DNA of 64,000 nucleotides from an uncultured Prochlorococcus sp. (GTDB lineage: Bacteria; Cyanobacteriota; Cyanobacteriia; PCC-6307; Cyanobiaceae), in NCBI GenBank assembly GCA_902624085.1, contig CACNWD010000003.1, positions 1 through 64,000 of the forward strand, given 5' to 3'. The notes under the pieces were generated by a model that searched no databases, was not told the DNA's origin, and was given only the letters and a program-made list of their open reading frames with translations. Position numbers and translations under genes: made by a program. Of this stretch, positions 44,237-55,516 are shown piece after piece; positions within the stretch are counted from its first letter, which is position 1, and the number at the start of each line of letters is the position of its first letter.

Positions 44237-46168
44237 TTAAATTTCATGAAAATACTTAAAAATTTCTTCAGCAGTATTTTTTCCTAAGCCTTTAACATTT
44301 GATAGTTCTTTAATACTAGCAATTCTTATTGCATCTATAGACTTAAAGTGTTCTAATAAATCTTTAATCCTTGTCGAACCCACACCTGGAATCTCTGAAA
44401 GTTGCGATCTTTTCATATTTTTAGATCTTTTATTTCTGTGAAAAGATAAAGCGAACCTATGAGCTTCATCTCTAACTCTTCTAAGCAACAATACCCCTTT
44501 TTGATTTATATCGCTTTCTAAAGGTTTTTTAAGACCTGGTAAATAAATTTCTTCGTTTTTCTTAGCTAATGAACAAATGGTTATTTCTTGATCTAAATTT
44601 AGATCTATTAAAGCCTTTAAAGCTGCATTCAATTGACCTTTACCTCCATCTATCATTACCAAGTCAGGCCAATCTGAAAGCAATTCATTATCAAGACTAC
44701 TATTTTTTTTATCAAATAAAAGTGAAAAATCACCACCCTCTTTTTTAAACCTTGACCATTTTCTAAATCTCCTATTAATAACTTCTTCTATGGAAGCGTA
44801 ATCATCACTATGACCTGAATAGACATTATTATCTTTTATTTTATATTTTCTATAATTTTGCTTTGAAGGAATACCATCAATAAAAACGACTTGAGATGCT
44901 ACAGGATCTGATCCCTGTATATGGCTAATATCATAACCTTCTATCCTTTTTGGCAAATGATTTATTTCTAGAATTTGAGATAAATCTTCCATAGCATATA
45001 CATTATCTTCTATACCATTAGAAATTCTCTCTAACTCTAACTTCGCATTTTTAATAACTAATTCAACTGTTTCTAATTTCTTATTTCTTTTTGGAACAAC
45101 TATTTTAACCTTTCTTTTCTTTAACTCCGATAACCATTCCTCAAGTAGAATTTTTCTTGGTATTTCATATTGAACATGAATTTCTGAAGGTATTTCTACA
45201 TTATCAACATTTGAATAATGTTCTTCAAATATTCTTTGTAATGTAATTATTTCATCAGAGTCTATTAACTTTTGACTATATGCAATTCTACCGACAAGCT
45301 TTCCAGATCTCATTTGAAATATTTGAATACTACATATTTTTGTATTTGAATAGATACCAAAAATATCTCTATTAATTGATGAATCAGGTATTGATATTTT
45401 TTGCGATTCAGTAAGTAACTTAATAGAAACAATTTGATCTCTAACTTTTGCAGCACTTTCATATTGCATTTCACTCGAGTAACAATTCATTTTTTTCTCA
45501 AGAATTTGCACTAAATCCTCATTTCTTCCTTGAAAAATCATAGAAACTTGTTTTATTATTTTCTTATAATCTTCAGAGGATATTTCTTCAAGATCAACAC
45601 CTGTAATTTCACGATAAAAAGATTTTGATAATTTACTTTGCCTCAAAGGAAATATTTTTTTTAATATGAATAATGTTTTCCTTAAGAGACCTACATCTGC
45701 ATAGGGACCATAATATCTATCTAAATTATTTCTATTTCTTCTTCTTCTTGTTATATATATTCTAGGATATTTTTCACTCCAGGTAATGCAAACATATGGA
45801 TACTTTTTATCATCGGTTAATAATATATTAAAATATGGTTTATTAGTTTTTATTAGATTTGATTCTAAATTTAAGGCTTCAGATTCGTTGTCAGTTAGGA
45901 TTATTTCTATTTCTGTTATCTGCCTTACCATTAGACTTAATCTTGGAGATAATTCTCTGAAATTAGAAAAATAACTATTTACTCTATTTCTTAAAGTTTT
46001 TGATTTACCTATATATAAAATTTCGCCATTTTCATCTTTAAATAAATAACATCCAGATGTTTTTGGTATTTCTAATAATCTACTTTTCAAAAGGTTATTA
46101 TTTTTGATTAAATGATTATCAGATTGTAAATTTATCTTATTTTCCTTCTTATTAAATAATTCATTCAT
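44237..46168 (-). CDS. uvrC: Excinuclease ABC subunit C
   Basis: UvrC makes both incisions in nucleotide excision repair. The 643-residue protein has the GIY-YIG nuclease domain (TSGCYLFKDENGEILYIGKSK near residue 35), a UVR helix pair near 230, the RNase H-like endonuclease region (RIEGYDISHIQGSDPVAS and MIDGGKGQLNAA) and the C-terminal double helix-hairpin-helix (SEIPGVGSTRI and NVKGLGKNTAEEI). It follows the flavin reductase gene with an 8-base gap on the same strand. Confidence 0.97.
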   Translation of the reverse strand: MNELFNKKENKINLQSDNHLIKNNNLLKSRLLEIPKTSGCYLFKDENGEILYIGKSKTLRNRVNSYFSNFRELSPRLSLMVRQITEIEIILTDNESEALNLESNLIKTNKPYFNILLTDDKKYPYVCITWSEKYPRIYITRRRRNRNNLDRYYGPYADVGLLRKTLFILKKIFPLRQSKLSKSFYREITGVDLEEISSEDYKKIIKQVSMIFQGRNEDLVQILEKKMNCYSSEMQYESAAKVRDQIVSIKLLTESQKISIPDSSINRDIFGIYSNTKICSIQIFQMRSGKLVGRIAYSQKLIDSDEIITLQRIFEEHYSNVDNVEIPSEIHVQYEIPRKILLEEWLSELKKRKVKIVVPKRNKKLETVELVIKNAKLELERISNGIEDNVYAMEDLSQILEINHLPKRIEGYDISHIQGSDPVASQVVFIDGIPSKQNYRKYKIKDNNVYSGHSDDYASIEEVINRRFRKWSRFKKEGGDFSLLFDKKNSSLDNELLSDWPDLVMIDGGKGQLNAALKALIDLNLDQEITICSLAKKNEEIYLPGLKKPLESDINQKGVLLLRRVRDEAHRFALSFHRNKRSKNMKRSQLSEIPGVGSTRIKDLLEHFKSIDAIRIASIKELSNVKGLGKNTAEEIFKYFHEI

Positions 46169-46176
46169 ATATTAAA

Positions 46177-46662
46177 TTAACCTCCATAATTCCAACCAGT
46201 AGAATTTAAATTTAGAGCGTCAACATCATTATTTAAATAAGCTGTTTTTACTTCTCCAACAAAAACTGTATGGTCTCCATGTGATACATCTCCTATAACG
46301 AGACATTCAACTCCTCCTACGCTATCTTTTAATATTGGTAATCCAAGATCCCCGAGAACAAATTCTACTGTTTCAAATCTACTACCCAATGCAACTTGAG
46401 GTTTGAAAAACACAGCAGCCAAATCCTTTTGATCACTTTTTAAAACATTTAATGAAAATTTATTTGTATTTTTAATTATTGCGTGACTGGAACCTTCTGC
46501 TCTAACAGCCATAACAACTAAAGGAGGATTAAATGAACCTTGAGTAACCCAACTTGCTGTAAATCCATTAACCTCATTTTTTTCATCTTTAACACCACAA
46601 ATGAAAAGACCATGAGGAATTTTTCTTAATAAGATTTTTTTAGCTTCTAGATTTAATGTCAT
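46177..46662 (-). CDS. Flavin reductase-domain protein
   Basis: A 161-residue single-domain flavin reductase (FMN-binding split-barrel) protein. It has the family start [14 protein letters not shown] segment, [20 protein letters not shown] near residue 31 and SKFSLNVL-type strand, ending at [10 protein letters not shown]. Similar domains form the C-terminus of cyanobacterial flavodiiron proteins. As a stand-alone protein its partner is unknown. It is co-transcribed with uvrC and divergent from coaD (58 bases). Confidence 0.85.
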   Translation of the reverse strand: MTLNLEAKKILLRKIPHGLFICGVKDEKNEVNGFTASWVTQGSFNPPLVVMAVRAEGSSHAIIKNTNKFSLNVLKSDQKDLAAVFFKPQVALGSRFETVEFVLGDLGLPILKDSVGGVECLVIGDVSHGDHTVFVGEVKTAYLNNDVDALNLNSTGWNYGG

Positions 46663-46720
46663 AATAAATTTTAGTGATATTTTTATTTTAACTAGTTTTG
46701 CTTTTTTATTTAAACAATTT

Positions 46721-47194
46721 ATGAAAATACTTTATCCTGGAACTTTTGATCCTCTTACAAATGGACATTTAGATCTAATAGAAAGAGCAGAAATGATCTT
46801 TGGTGAAGTCATAGTTGGTGTATTAGAAAATACTTCTAAAAAACCTACTTTTACCCTTGAGAAGAGGATTAATCAAATTGAGAATTCTGTTTTTAAACTA
46901 AGAAATGTAGAAGTTGTATCATTTCATGGTCTTACTGTTGATTGCGCAAAAAAATTAAATGCGAAACTTATCCTTAGAGGCTTGAGAGCAATGAGTGATT
47001 TTGAGTATGAACTACAAATATCTCATACAAATAGATCACTTAATAGAGATATTGAAACAATATTCTTGTCAACAGACACAAATTTTAGTTTTCTGAGTAG
47101 TTCATTGGTTAAGGAAGTAGCAAAGTTTAATGGGGAAATAAAACATATGGTGCCTCCTATAGTTGAGAAAGATCTAAAGAACTTTTATAAATAA
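46721..47194 (+). CDS. coaD: Phosphopantetheine adenylyltransferase
   Basis: CoaD makes dephospho-CoA from 4'-phosphopantetheine and ATP, a late step of coenzyme A synthesis. The 157-residue protein has the nucleotidyltransferase motif [14 protein letters not shown] near residue 8, the [14 protein letters not shown] segment, and the [11 protein letters not shown] motif near 127. The length is normal. It is convergent with dacB (3-base gap). Confidence 0.97.
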   Translation: MKILYPGTFDPLTNGHLDLIERAEMIFGEVIVGVLENTSKKPTFTLEKRINQIENSVFKLRNVEVVSFHGLTVDCAKKLNAKLILRGLRAMSDFEYELQISHTNRSLNRDIETIFLSTDTNFSFLSSSLVKEVAKFNGEIKHMVPPIVEKDLKNFYK

Positions 47195-47197
47195 AAT

Positions 47198-48421
47198 TTA
47201 TTTGCATTCATCTATTTCATACAATTCATTTAAAAATTTAAAAATTTTAAGTTTATCAATAAAACTTGAATTTTGAATAATACTTATTGAATAAATCTTA
47301 TTATTTTTATGAAAATAACCGGACAAAGCATATACATTTGATAATGTCCCTGTCTTACCAAAAAATTTCCCATTAAGGTTATTATTTACTTCTGCATTAG
47401 CCAATGTCCCTCTCATTCCCATAATTGATAAAGTCGAAGCATAAAATTCATAATTATTATTAAATCGCATTTTATGCAAAAAGGATGCAATTAAATTTGT
47501 AGTTACTCTATTATTTCTAGATAAACCACTAGCATCAGCTATATACAAATCGTTAATAGGTAATCCTTTATTTTTTAACCAAAAATAAAGTTTTTTATAT
47601 GAATTTTTATTCCATGTATCAGATGCATTTTTAAAAAGAGACTCTGAAGTGAAATTATGGCTTTCAGCATTTGCTAAGGTTAGTAGCGATAAAATTGAAT
47701 TTGAATAAATACTATCTATTAAAATTGTTTTTCTCTTTAAATCATTGGATGTTTCTCTAATTTGTACACTAACTTCAGAGTTAGGAAACTTTGCTGAAAG
47801 ATAGTCGTAAATATAATTTTTTAATTCAAATATATTAATATAATTTGATGCATTACTATTGATTGCCAATTTTGTAATTGGAGATCCATATTTATACAAT
47901 TTATCTTGACTTGTCCATCCTTCAGGCCAGTATATATTTTTTTTTACCTCATATAAAGTAATATTAATGCTTTTACTATATTTAATATTATTGATTAATG
48001 TTTTAATATCATTGAGATTTAAATCAGGATCACCACTACCATCTATATAATAATTATTTTTATTGTCCCTAGAAAGTTTTGTATTTAAAGAATAAAAATT
48101 ATTATATTTATTAATAACATAACCTGTAGATAATAACTTTTGATTAGATGCAGGTATCCTTGCAATTTTTGAATTATATTCACTAATTATATTTCCTTTA
48201 TTATCAATTAATGAAAAGCTAATTGTTTTATCAAGATATTTATTAATTAATAGATCATAATTTATACATAATTTTCTCTTTGAATAAAATATTGGTAGAT
48301 TAAAATATAAATTTTTTATAAATCTATTCTTCTCATAATTTTTATTATACTTTAAAAAAAAAGGAACGAAAACTAAACATAAAAAAATAAAAACAATTAA
48401 TTTATGTTTTCTTAAATACAT
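47198..48421 (-). CDS. dacB: D-alanyl-D-alanine carboxypeptidase, PBP4 family
   Basis: A 407-residue PBP4-type (class C) penicillin-binding protein that trims cell-wall peptide side chains. A single N-terminal hydrophobic segment (residues 9-24) anchors or exports it. The active-site motifs are SNQK (SxxK, in IPASNQKLLS near residue 93), SRN in DASGLSRNN and KTG in FFGKTGTLS. The chain is shorter than in E. coli. It is the last gene of the dapF-NifS-DUF1995-dacB operon, with a 3-base gap to the preceding gene. Confidence 0.9.
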   Translation of the reverse strand: MYLRKHKLIVFIFLCLVFVPFFLKYNKNYEKNRFIKNLYFNLPIFYSKRKLCINYDLLINKYLDKTISFSLIDNKGNIISEYNSKIARIPASNQKLLSTGYVINKYNNFYSLNTKLSRDNKNNYYIDGSGDPDLNLNDIKTLINNIKYSKSINITLYEVKKNIYWPEGWTSQDKLYKYGSPITKLAINSNASNYINIFELKNYIYDYLSAKFPNSEVSVQIRETSNDLKRKTILIDSIYSNSILSLLTLANAESHNFTSESLFKNASDTWNKNSYKKLYFWLKNKGLPINDLYIADASGLSRNNRVTTNLIASFLHKMRFNNNYEFYASTLSIMGMRGTLANAEVNNNLNGKFFGKTGTLSNVYALSGYFHKNNKIYSISIIQNSSFIDKLKIFKFLNELYEIDECK

Positions 48422-48424
48422 TAA

Positions 48425-49045
48425 CTATAGGTTTATAAAAATAGTTTCATTATCCGGTTTCGAATCAAAATCTTTAACAAAATAATATTTATTATCTTTT
48501 TCTTTAAAAAGAGCCCAATTATTAGGAGCAATATGCATTAGAGCTCCATTATTTAGGGGTTGAATAAAATAAATATTTGTCCATGTTTTTACAAAGTTTT
48601 TTCTTCTTTCTCTAATAACAGTTCCTATTCCAATATTAGCATCTTCAAATTTAGGATTTATCGAAATATGTTTACCAAGAAAGTTTTCACACATTGGTTC
48701 AAATGAATCAAAATCATAAGGTTGTGGGAGCATTGAAATTAAAATTGAATTACTTTCTGAAATATGTGAGGAGTTTGTAAATGACTTAAAAGTAAATATC
48801 TTATCTTTAATTTCCTGATAGTCTCTTTGGGCTAAAGCCACAGCTCCTGGATCAGAATACGTAAGGTATACACTATTATTATTTTTTTCTAATAAATTAA
48901 ATAAATTAAAACATATTCTATTAAATTTGATTCCTTCAAATTTAAATTCAACAATTAATCTTGAATCTTCAGTATCTAAACTATTTAATACAGAATTCTC
49001 CATATCTTCAATAGCTTTATTTAGATCTTTAGGTAAAACAAACAT
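48425..49045 (-). CDS. DUF1995-family protein
   Basis: About 206 residues from ATG 49045; a TTG one codon earlier (49048) is in frame. It fits the cyanobacterial/plastid DUF1995 domain: LPKDLNKAIEDMENSVL at the start, LIVEFKFEGIKFNRICFNL and YSDPGAVALAQRDY near residue 83. DUF1995 domains are linked in plants to adenylate-kinase-like and other chloroplast proteins, without a settled function. It directly follows the cysteine desulfurase-type gene and precedes dacB. Confidence 0.8.
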   Translation of the reverse strand: MFVLPKDLNKAIEDMENSVLNSLDTEDSRLIVEFKFEGIKFNRICFNLFNLLEKNNNSVYLTYSDPGAVALAQRDYQEIKDKIFTFKSFTNSSHISESNSILISMLPQPYDFDSFEPMCENFLGKHISINPKFEDANIGIGTVIRERRKNFVKTWTNIYFIQPLNNGALMHIAPNNWALFKEKDNKYYFVKDFDSKPDNETIFINL

Positions 49046-49048
49046 CAA

Positions 49049-50221
49049 TTAAAATTTCTCAATACACTGTAAAAGTAAAGTATGAAATTTGTCTAGCTGA
49101 TCTATTGAATTTTGTTCACCAAAACTTAATCTAATATTTGAAAAAAGTTTATTGTTGTCTAAACGTAATTTAGTTAAAACTTTACTAGGGTTCTTGTTAG
49201 AACTTGAACATGAACTACCACTACTTATTGAGATATTATTATCAGACATAAAATTTATTATTTTGTAAGCCTTAATCGGTAAAAAATTTTTATTCAATAA
49301 AATGAATGATAAATGATTTGGTAAACGATTTTCTATACTGCCAGTAATTTCTACATATTTATTATCTTTAAGTAAATTTATAAGATAATCTCTTAGAAAA
49401 ATAATTTTATTATTTTTGAATACAGTATTATAATTTGAAAAAGTTATTAATCCACTTATATTTTTTAAAGCTTGATGCATCCCACATATTAAAGGTAGAG
49501 ATTGTGTCCCTTGTCTAATTGAATATTCATGTGTCAATGCTATATCAGAATTTCTTAGAATTGAGCGAGATTTTTCATTGGTTAAAAGTATTCCTATACC
49601 TTTAGGACCTCCAAACTTATGAGCTGATAGGCTAAGTAAATCACAATTTAAATCATTCCATTTAAAAATGCCATTACTAATTATTTGAGTCGCATCTACA
49701 TGAAATAGTATATTATTTTCCTTACATTTTTTACCTATCAATTGAATTGGTTGCAATGATCCTATTTCACTTTGCCCCCATATTATTGAAATCAATTTTG
49801 TTTTAGGAATAAAATAATTTTCTAATTTATCTAGATTTACAATTCCTTTATTATCAACTTCCCATTCAATTATTTTCCATCCCCTTTTTTTTAAAATATT
49901 TGATGAAATTATAGTGGCTTGATGTTCTACTTCAGAGATAACAATATTTTCAGGTTTAAAATTATCTGATAATTTATTAAAAACAATTGAAATAGATTCA
50001 GAAGAGCCTGAAGTAAAAATAATATCCTCTGAATTTGAATTGAAAATTAAGGCGATATTATTTCTAACCGACTCCAATTCTATAGAACATTTAATACCAA
50101 ATTTATAAGTAGCTGAAACATTACCCCAATAATTTAAATTAGAAGAATTTATTATCTCTAAAACTTCTAAAGATAAAGGAGAGGTAGAGGCATGATCAAA
50201 ATAAATAAATTCGTCCTTCAT
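49049..50221 (-). CDS. Cysteine desulfurase, NifS-type
   Basis: A 390-residue class V PLP enzyme that removes sulfur from cysteine for Fe-S or other sulfur uses. It has the start YFDHASTSPL, the PLP-lysine segment LSAHKFGGPKGIGIL near residue 204, and the SSGSSCSSSNKNPSKVL stretch near residue 338 that holds the active cysteine. It lies five bases downstream of dapF. Its exact role (IscS-like or SufS-like partner) is not clear from neighbours. Confidence 0.93.
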   Translation of the reverse strand: MKDEFIYFDHASTSPLSLEVLEIINSSNLNYWGNVSATYKFGIKCSIELESVRNNIALIFNSNSEDIIFTSGSSESISIVFNKLSDNFKPENIVISEVEHQATIISSNILKKRGWKIIEWEVDNKGIVNLDKLENYFIPKTKLISIIWGQSEIGSLQPIQLIGKKCKENNILFHVDATQIISNGIFKWNDLNCDLLSLSAHKFGGPKGIGILLTNEKSRSILRNSDIALTHEYSIRQGTQSLPLICGMHQALKNISGLITFSNYNTVFKNNKIIFLRDYLINLLKDNKYVEITGSIENRLPNHLSFILLNKNFLPIKAYKIINFMSDNNISISSGSSCSSSNKNPSKVLTKLRLDNNKLFSNIRLSFGEQNSIDQLDKFHTLLLQCIEKF

Positions 50222-50225
50222 ATAA

Positions 50226-51086
50226 TTACGTTAGGGTAAAAGAGCCTTTAAAAACTTCATTAGCAATACCAGTCATCAAGACCTCATCATTTATATTATT
50301 CCACTCAATAAAAAGTTCTCCTCCTGGAAGAATGATAGATGTTTTTGCTTCACATCTAGAAAGTTTTCTTGCCGCAACATGGATAGCACAAGCTCCTGTT
50401 CCACATGCAAGAGTAGATCCTGCACCTCTTTCCCAAACCTTAACAATAATCTTTTTACTATTAATAATCTGACAAAAGTGAACATTAGTTTTTTCAGGAA
50501 ATAAATTATTATTTTCAAATACTGGACCAAGTTCTTCATGCGAAATCAAGTTAAGATCCTCTACAAAGAAAATTAAATGTGGGTTACCCATACCAACCGC
50601 ATATCCTTGAATATTAAAGTTTTCATGATTAAATTCATCTGTAAGTAATTCATTAATATTTTTATTCATAATTGTTGGAATTAATTTATTTTCAAAGATA
50701 GGTTTTCCCATTCTTACAGTAATTTTGCCTGAATTATATTTTGCTACTTTCAAACCAGCTTTAGTTTCAATACTATATTCAGATTTATTTATTTGTAAAT
50801 CTTCTTGATTATTCAAATATTCAATCATGCATCGAATTCCATTTCCGCACATTTCAGCTTCAGACCCGTCCGAATTAAAAATAATCATCCTTGAATCATT
50901 ATCATTATCCGGATTTAATATAAAAATTATTCCATCAGCACCAATTCCAAAATTTCTGTCACACAATTTTTTAATATTGAAACTTTTTATTGATAGCAAA
51001 CTACTGAATAAATTATTATTTCTGGAGTCAATAATTATAAAGTCATTTCCATTCCCTTGATATTTATAAAAATCAAACTTATTCAT
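50226..51086 (-). CDS. dapF: Diaminopimelate epimerase
   Basis: DapF converts LL- to meso-diaminopimelate, needed for lysine and peptidoglycan. The 286-residue protein has FYKYQGNGNDFIIID, the first active cysteine in EMCGNGIRCM near residue 80 and the second in ACGTGACAIHVA near 225. It starts at ATG 51086 and is followed by the NifS-type gene after five bases. It shares a 98-base divergent region with leuS. Confidence 0.97.
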   Translation of the reverse strand: MNKFDFYKYQGNGNDFIIIDSRNNNLFSSLLSIKSFNIKKLCDRNFGIGADGIIFILNPDNDNDSRMIIFNSDGSEAEMCGNGIRCMIEYLNNQEDLQINKSEYSIETKAGLKVAKYNSGKITVRMGKPIFENKLIPTIMNKNINELLTDEFNHENFNIQGYAVGMGNPHLIFFVEDLNLISHEELGPVFENNNLFPEKTNVHFCQIINSKKIIVKVWERGAGSTLACGTGACAIHVAARKLSRCEAKTSIILPGGELFIEWNNINDEVLMTGIANEVFKGSFTLT

Positions 51087-51184
51087 AATTAAATTATTAT
51101 TAACCCAATTTTAATAAAAAAAAATGTATTTACAATTTAATCTCTTATGTAGAATGATAACTGAATTACTTTATAGATAAACAA

Positions 51185-53755
51185 GTGGATAAATCTAATA
51201 AGACTAATTTAAATTTTAAAAATTTGTATGAGCCTAATCTCATAGAAAAAAAATGGCAAACTAAATGGATAAAAGATAACTTGTATAAAACCCAAGATAA
51301 TGAAAAGAATGAAAAGTTTTACGCTTTATCCATGTTCCCATATCCATCTGGAAATTTACATATGGGTCATGTTAGGAATTATGTAATAACAGATGTAATT
51401 GCTCGATATCAAAAACTAAAGGGAAAGGATGTATTACATCCAATGGGTTGGGATGCTTTTGGACTTCCCGCAGAAAACGCCGCGATTGAGAGAGGAATTA
51501 ATCCTGAAATATGGACTAAAGATAATATTTCTCACATGAAATCTCAACTTAGTGTTTTAGGGCTATCAGTTGATTGGGAAAAAGAATTTGCGACATGCAA
51601 CGAAAATTATTATAAATGGACTCAATTTTTATTTCTAGAATTATTTAAATCAGGTTTAGTTTATAAAAAAAAATCTGAGGTAAATTGGGATCCTATAGAT
51701 AAAACTGTTTTAGCAAACGAACAAGTTGACTCTGAAGGTAAATCTTGGCGATCTGGAGCCATTGTTGAAAAAAAACTTTTAAATCAATGGTATTTAAAAA
51801 TAACTAATTACGCAGAAGATCTTTTGGATGATCTTAGAACTCTTCATGGATGGCCGGAGAGAGTAAGAACCATGCAAGAAAATTGGATAGGAAGGTCCAA
51901 TGGAGCAATTATTAAATTTAATCTTGAAGATAATGAAGGAATAAACTTAAAAGTCTTTACAACTAGAATAGACACATTATTTGGTGTTACTTATATAGCC
52001 GTTTCACCAAATCATGAAGTTACTAGTATTATCAAAGATAAAGAATTAAAAGATAAAATTAGCAATTTAAAAGAAATATTTAAGAACTTAGATCTTGAAA
52101 AAGAGAAAATAGGTTTTAATACTGGATTAAAAGCTATAAATCCTATTAATAATAACGAAATCCCAATATGGGTAGCAAGTTATGTTTTAGACGATTACGG
52201 AACAGGAGCTGTAATGGGAGTCCCTGCTCATGATCAAAGAGATTATGAGTTCGCTGAAAAATATAAAATAATTATAAAAAAAGTTATCTCAAAAGATATT
52301 AAAGAATCAAATGAAAAAAATAAAAGTGCTTTTGAAGAAAATGGATTTTTAATAAATTCAGATAATTATGATGGGATTTCAAATTCTGAAGCAAAAATAA
52401 AATTCTTAGATATAGCTAAAAACAAAGGATGGGGAGAAGAAAAAATACAATATAAATTAAGAGATTGGTTAATTTCTAGACAAAGATATTGGGGATGTCC
52501 CATACCTATTATTAATTGCTCAAAATGTGGTCCTATTCCAGTAGAACCAAAGGATCTTCCAGTTAAGTTACCAAAGGAAGTAAATATAGATTCAAATAAA
52601 ATAAATTTTCTAAATCAATCAAATGAATGGCAAAATGTAAAATGCCCAAGGTGTGGGAGTAAATCAAAAAGAGAATCAGATACAATGGATACATTCATGT
52701 GCTCATCATGGTATTTCTTGAGATATCCATGTGCAGATCTAAATGATAAACCATTTATAAAAGAGAAAATAAATAAGTGGCTTCCAGTTGACCAATATGT
52801 AGGAGGAGTTGAACATGCTATTTTGCACTTATTGTATGCTCGCTTTTTAACTAAAGCATTAAAAGATAACAATTTATTTGATATTAATGAACCTTTTAAA
52901 AAACTCTTAACACAAGGCATGGTGCAATCTGCTGCTTATAAAAATAAAAATACTGGAAGGTATATTCCAATAAATAAAATAAAAGATATAAATAATCCTA
53001 TTGATCCAGATGACAATTCAAAATTAGAAATATTATTTGAAAAAATGTCAAAATCTAAATATAATGGTATCGATCCTGAGAGTGTTATTAAGAAATATGG
53101 TGCAGACACTGCCAGGATGTTTATTCTATTCAAAGCTCCACCTGAAAAGGACTTAGAATGGGGAGATTCTGATGTAGAAGGACAGTTTAGATTTCTTTCG
53201 AGGGTCTGGAAATTATACTATGAATATCTAAATGAATTAAGTTTAGAAAAGGTAAATATGAAACAAGAAACTCATGAAAAAAATATCTTAAGGTCAATGA
53301 ATTTAGCTATTAAAGAAATTTCAAACGATATTGAGAATAATCAATTTAATACAGCTATTTCAGAATTAATGAAATATTGCAATGCAATATCTCAAGATTT
53401 TAAATATATAAGTTCAAATTTAAAGAAAATTATACTGCAAAATTTATGCATTTTACTTGCTCCCTTTTCTCCTCATATTTCTGAAGAGCTATGGCATTTA
53501 TTAGGCTCTAATGAGTCAGTTCACTTACAAAACTGGCCTGAATATGATCCAAAAGCAATAATCCTGAATAATTATGAATTAGTAATTCAAATAAATGGAA
53601 AAGTAAGAGATAAAATAAATTTATCTACAAATGCTTCAGAAGATATAATCAAGCAAAAAAGCTTGGAAAGTCCTATTGTAAAGAAATGGATTGATAATAA
53701 AGAAATTAGAAAAATTATTATCGTAAAAGGGAAAATTATAAATATAGTTGTTTAA
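51185..53755 (+). CDS. leuS: Leucyl-tRNA synthetase
   Basis: This class I synthetase of 856 residues charges tRNA-Leu and edits mischarged isoleucine and other products. The signature HMGH is in MFPYPSGNLHMGHVRNYV near residue 50, the zinc Cys cluster is near CSKCGPI and CPRCGSK, the CP1 editing domain is present with TTRIDTLFGVTY, and the KMSKS loop is KMSKSKYNGIDP near residue 620. The start codon is GTG at 51185. It is divergent from dapF and convergent with pgi. Confidence 0.97.
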   Translation: MDKSNKTNLNFKNLYEPNLIEKKWQTKWIKDNLYKTQDNEKNEKFYALSMFPYPSGNLHMGHVRNYVITDVIARYQKLKGKDVLHPMGWDAFGLPAENAAIERGINPEIWTKDNISHMKSQLSVLGLSVDWEKEFATCNENYYKWTQFLFLELFKSGLVYKKKSEVNWDPIDKTVLANEQVDSEGKSWRSGAIVEKKLLNQWYLKITNYAEDLLDDLRTLHGWPERVRTMQENWIGRSNGAIIKFNLEDNEGINLKVFTTRIDTLFGVTYIAVSPNHEVTSIIKDKELKDKISNLKEIFKNLDLEKEKIGFNTGLKAINPINNNEIPIWVASYVLDDYGTGAVMGVPAHDQRDYEFAEKYKIIIKKVISKDIKESNEKNKSAFEENGFLINSDNYDGISNSEAKIKFLDIAKNKGWGEEKIQYKLRDWLISRQRYWGCPIPIINCSKCGPIPVEPKDLPVKLPKEVNIDSNKINFLNQSNEWQNVKCPRCGSKSKRESDTMDTFMCSSWYFLRYPCADLNDKPFIKEKINKWLPVDQYVGGVEHAILHLLYARFLTKALKDNNLFDINEPFKKLLTQGMVQSAAYKNKNTGRYIPINKIKDINNPIDPDDNSKLEILFEKMSKSKYNGIDPESVIKKYGADTARMFILFKAPPEKDLEWGDSDVEGQFRFLSRVWKLYYEYLNELSLEKVNMKQETHEKNILRSMNLAIKEISNDIENNQFNTAISELMKYCNAISQDFKYISSNLKKIILQNLCILLAPFSPHISEELWHLLGSNESVHLQNWPEYDPKAIILNNYELVIQINGKVRDKINLSTNASEDIIKQKSLESPIVKKWIDNKEIRKIIIVKGKIINIVV

Positions 53756-55336
53756 TTATAATTTTCTAATATTTAATGATTCTGGAATTGACCAGTCTCC
53801 TTCAATATTAAAATTCTTATTATTAAAACACATCTGTCTTAGTATTAAAAAAATACTTTCTGGATCAGAATTTTCTAAGCTTTTTTTAATTTTTTCAATA
53901 GTTAAAAAGTCATTTTTTTCAAATAGAAATTTAATTTTTTGTTGGATCGAAATTATATCTGCAGCAGCCTTTTTGCCAGCCTCCACACCCGGTTGATCAT
54001 ATGCATTGATATCCACCAACTCTGCATAAAAAGAAACTGCCCTCTCAAATAATGCAATTATTGCTCCTAATGTAAAGCTATTTAATTTACTTATTGTTAT
54101 GGTTACACTTTGTCTTCCTTCTTTTGATAAAGCAGATCTTGTACCTTGTAAGAAACCCGATAGATATGACTTTGGGTCTTCTAAATCAAAGTATTTAAGG
54201 TCATCTGGCATATCTAATGATTCAATAAATGTACAGAAGAAATTATCCAACCCATCTCTTAATTGTTGAACATATGCATGTTGATCTGTCGAACCTTTAT
54301 TTCCAAAAACTGAAATACCTTGATGAACTATATTACCTGATCTATCCAATTTCTTTCCAAGTGATTCCATAACTAATTGTTGAAGATATTTACTAAATAC
54401 TTGAAGCCTGTCTCGATATGGAAGAACTACCATATCCCTTTTTCCAAATCCTTCTCCACTGAAATACCAAGATGCTGCTAATAAAGCTGCGGGATTATTT
54501 TTTACTTGTTTTGATCTAGAAATCTCATCCATTTTTGATGCACCCTGTAAAAAATTTTCAATATTTTCATTTATAAAAACCAAGGGTAGAAGTCCCACCG
54601 AACTTGTAATGCTAGTTCTACCACCAACCCAATCAGGAAGATCAAAAATTCTTAACCAATCCTCTTCAGATGCTTTTTGATGTAGTTTACTTCCTGACAT
54701 AGTGATTGCAATAGCTTGAGAAGACCAGTTTATACCTATCTCCTCAACATTTTTCCTAATAATTTCCATTGCTATTCTCGGCTCTGGTGTACCACCTGAT
54801 TTACTAACAATTACAAATAAAGTACTAGATAGTTTATCCTTTAGTTCTTTTAATTTTTCATTAATTAAAAATGGATCAATATTGTCAATAAAGGAAAAGT
54901 TCAATCCTACAGAATTCCTCTTCAACGAATCAATAATTAGTAATGGACCTAAACCACTACCACCAATACCTATCCATAATACATCTGTATATTTTTGGTC
55001 TTTACTGTTTAATATATTTCCTTCCAATATTTCTTTACCAAATTCTTTAATAATAGATATTTCGTAATCAATTTTACTTCTTAGAATATGATTTGGTGCT
55101 ATGGATGAATTTCTTAACCAGTAATGACCAACCTGTCTGTTTTCATCAATATTAGCTATCGCACCATTTTCAAGTTCATCTATGGCGTTGAAAACATTTA
55201 CAAATTTTTGATTGATAGCTTCAAAATCCTCATCATTAAAATTAATTTTGCTTATATCTATCCAAATATTTAATTCCTCATTAAACCAAAGGTAGTTAGA
55301 AAATTTATTCCAATTATTTAAATTATGTTTATTCAA
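53756..55336 (-). CDS. pgi: Glucose-6-phosphate isomerase
   Basis: Pgi interconverts glucose-6-phosphate and fructose-6-phosphate. The 526-residue protein has the family core with [12 protein letters not shown] near residue 120, the [10 protein letters not shown] motif near 180, and the [18 protein letters not shown] region ([15 protein letters not shown]) near 350. The start is TTG at 55336, since no ATG lies in the right place before the [10 protein letters not shown] start. It ends at the last base before leuS's stop, in tail-to-tail arrangement. Confidence 0.95.
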   Translation of the reverse strand: MNKHNLNNWNKFSNYLWFNEELNIWIDISKINFNDEDFEAINQKFVNVFNAIDELENGAIANIDENRQVGHYWLRNSSIAPNHILRSKIDYEISIIKEFGKEILEGNILNSKDQKYTDVLWIGIGGSGLGPLLIIDSLKRNSVGLNFSFIDNIDPFLINEKLKELKDKLSSTLFVIVSKSGGTPEPRIAMEIIRKNVEEIGINWSSQAIAITMSGSKLHQKASEEDWLRIFDLPDWVGGRTSITSSVGLLPLVFINENIENFLQGASKMDEISRSKQVKNNPAALLAASWYFSGEGFGKRDMVVLPYRDRLQVFSKYLQQLVMESLGKKLDRSGNIVHQGISVFGNKGSTDQHAYVQQLRDGLDNFFCTFIESLDMPDDLKYFDLEDPKSYLSGFLQGTRSALSKEGRQSVTITISKLNSFTLGAIIALFERAVSFYAELVDINAYDQPGVEAGKKAAADIISIQQKIKFLFEKNDFLTIEKIKKSLENSDPESIFLILRQMCFNNKNFNIEGDWSIPESLNIRKL

Positions 55337-55516
55337 ATTTTTGATGGACTACACTTATATTTATTCTTATTATTATACCTTCTTAATCATATTTAAAAAT
55401 AGTATTTTTTAATTTAGTATTAATATTAAATAAACTTGACGTAGTATTCGCATATCTAAAAAAATAATTTTTTTATTGATTTATGATTTAGTATTTTATT
55501 AATAAAAAAAAATAAA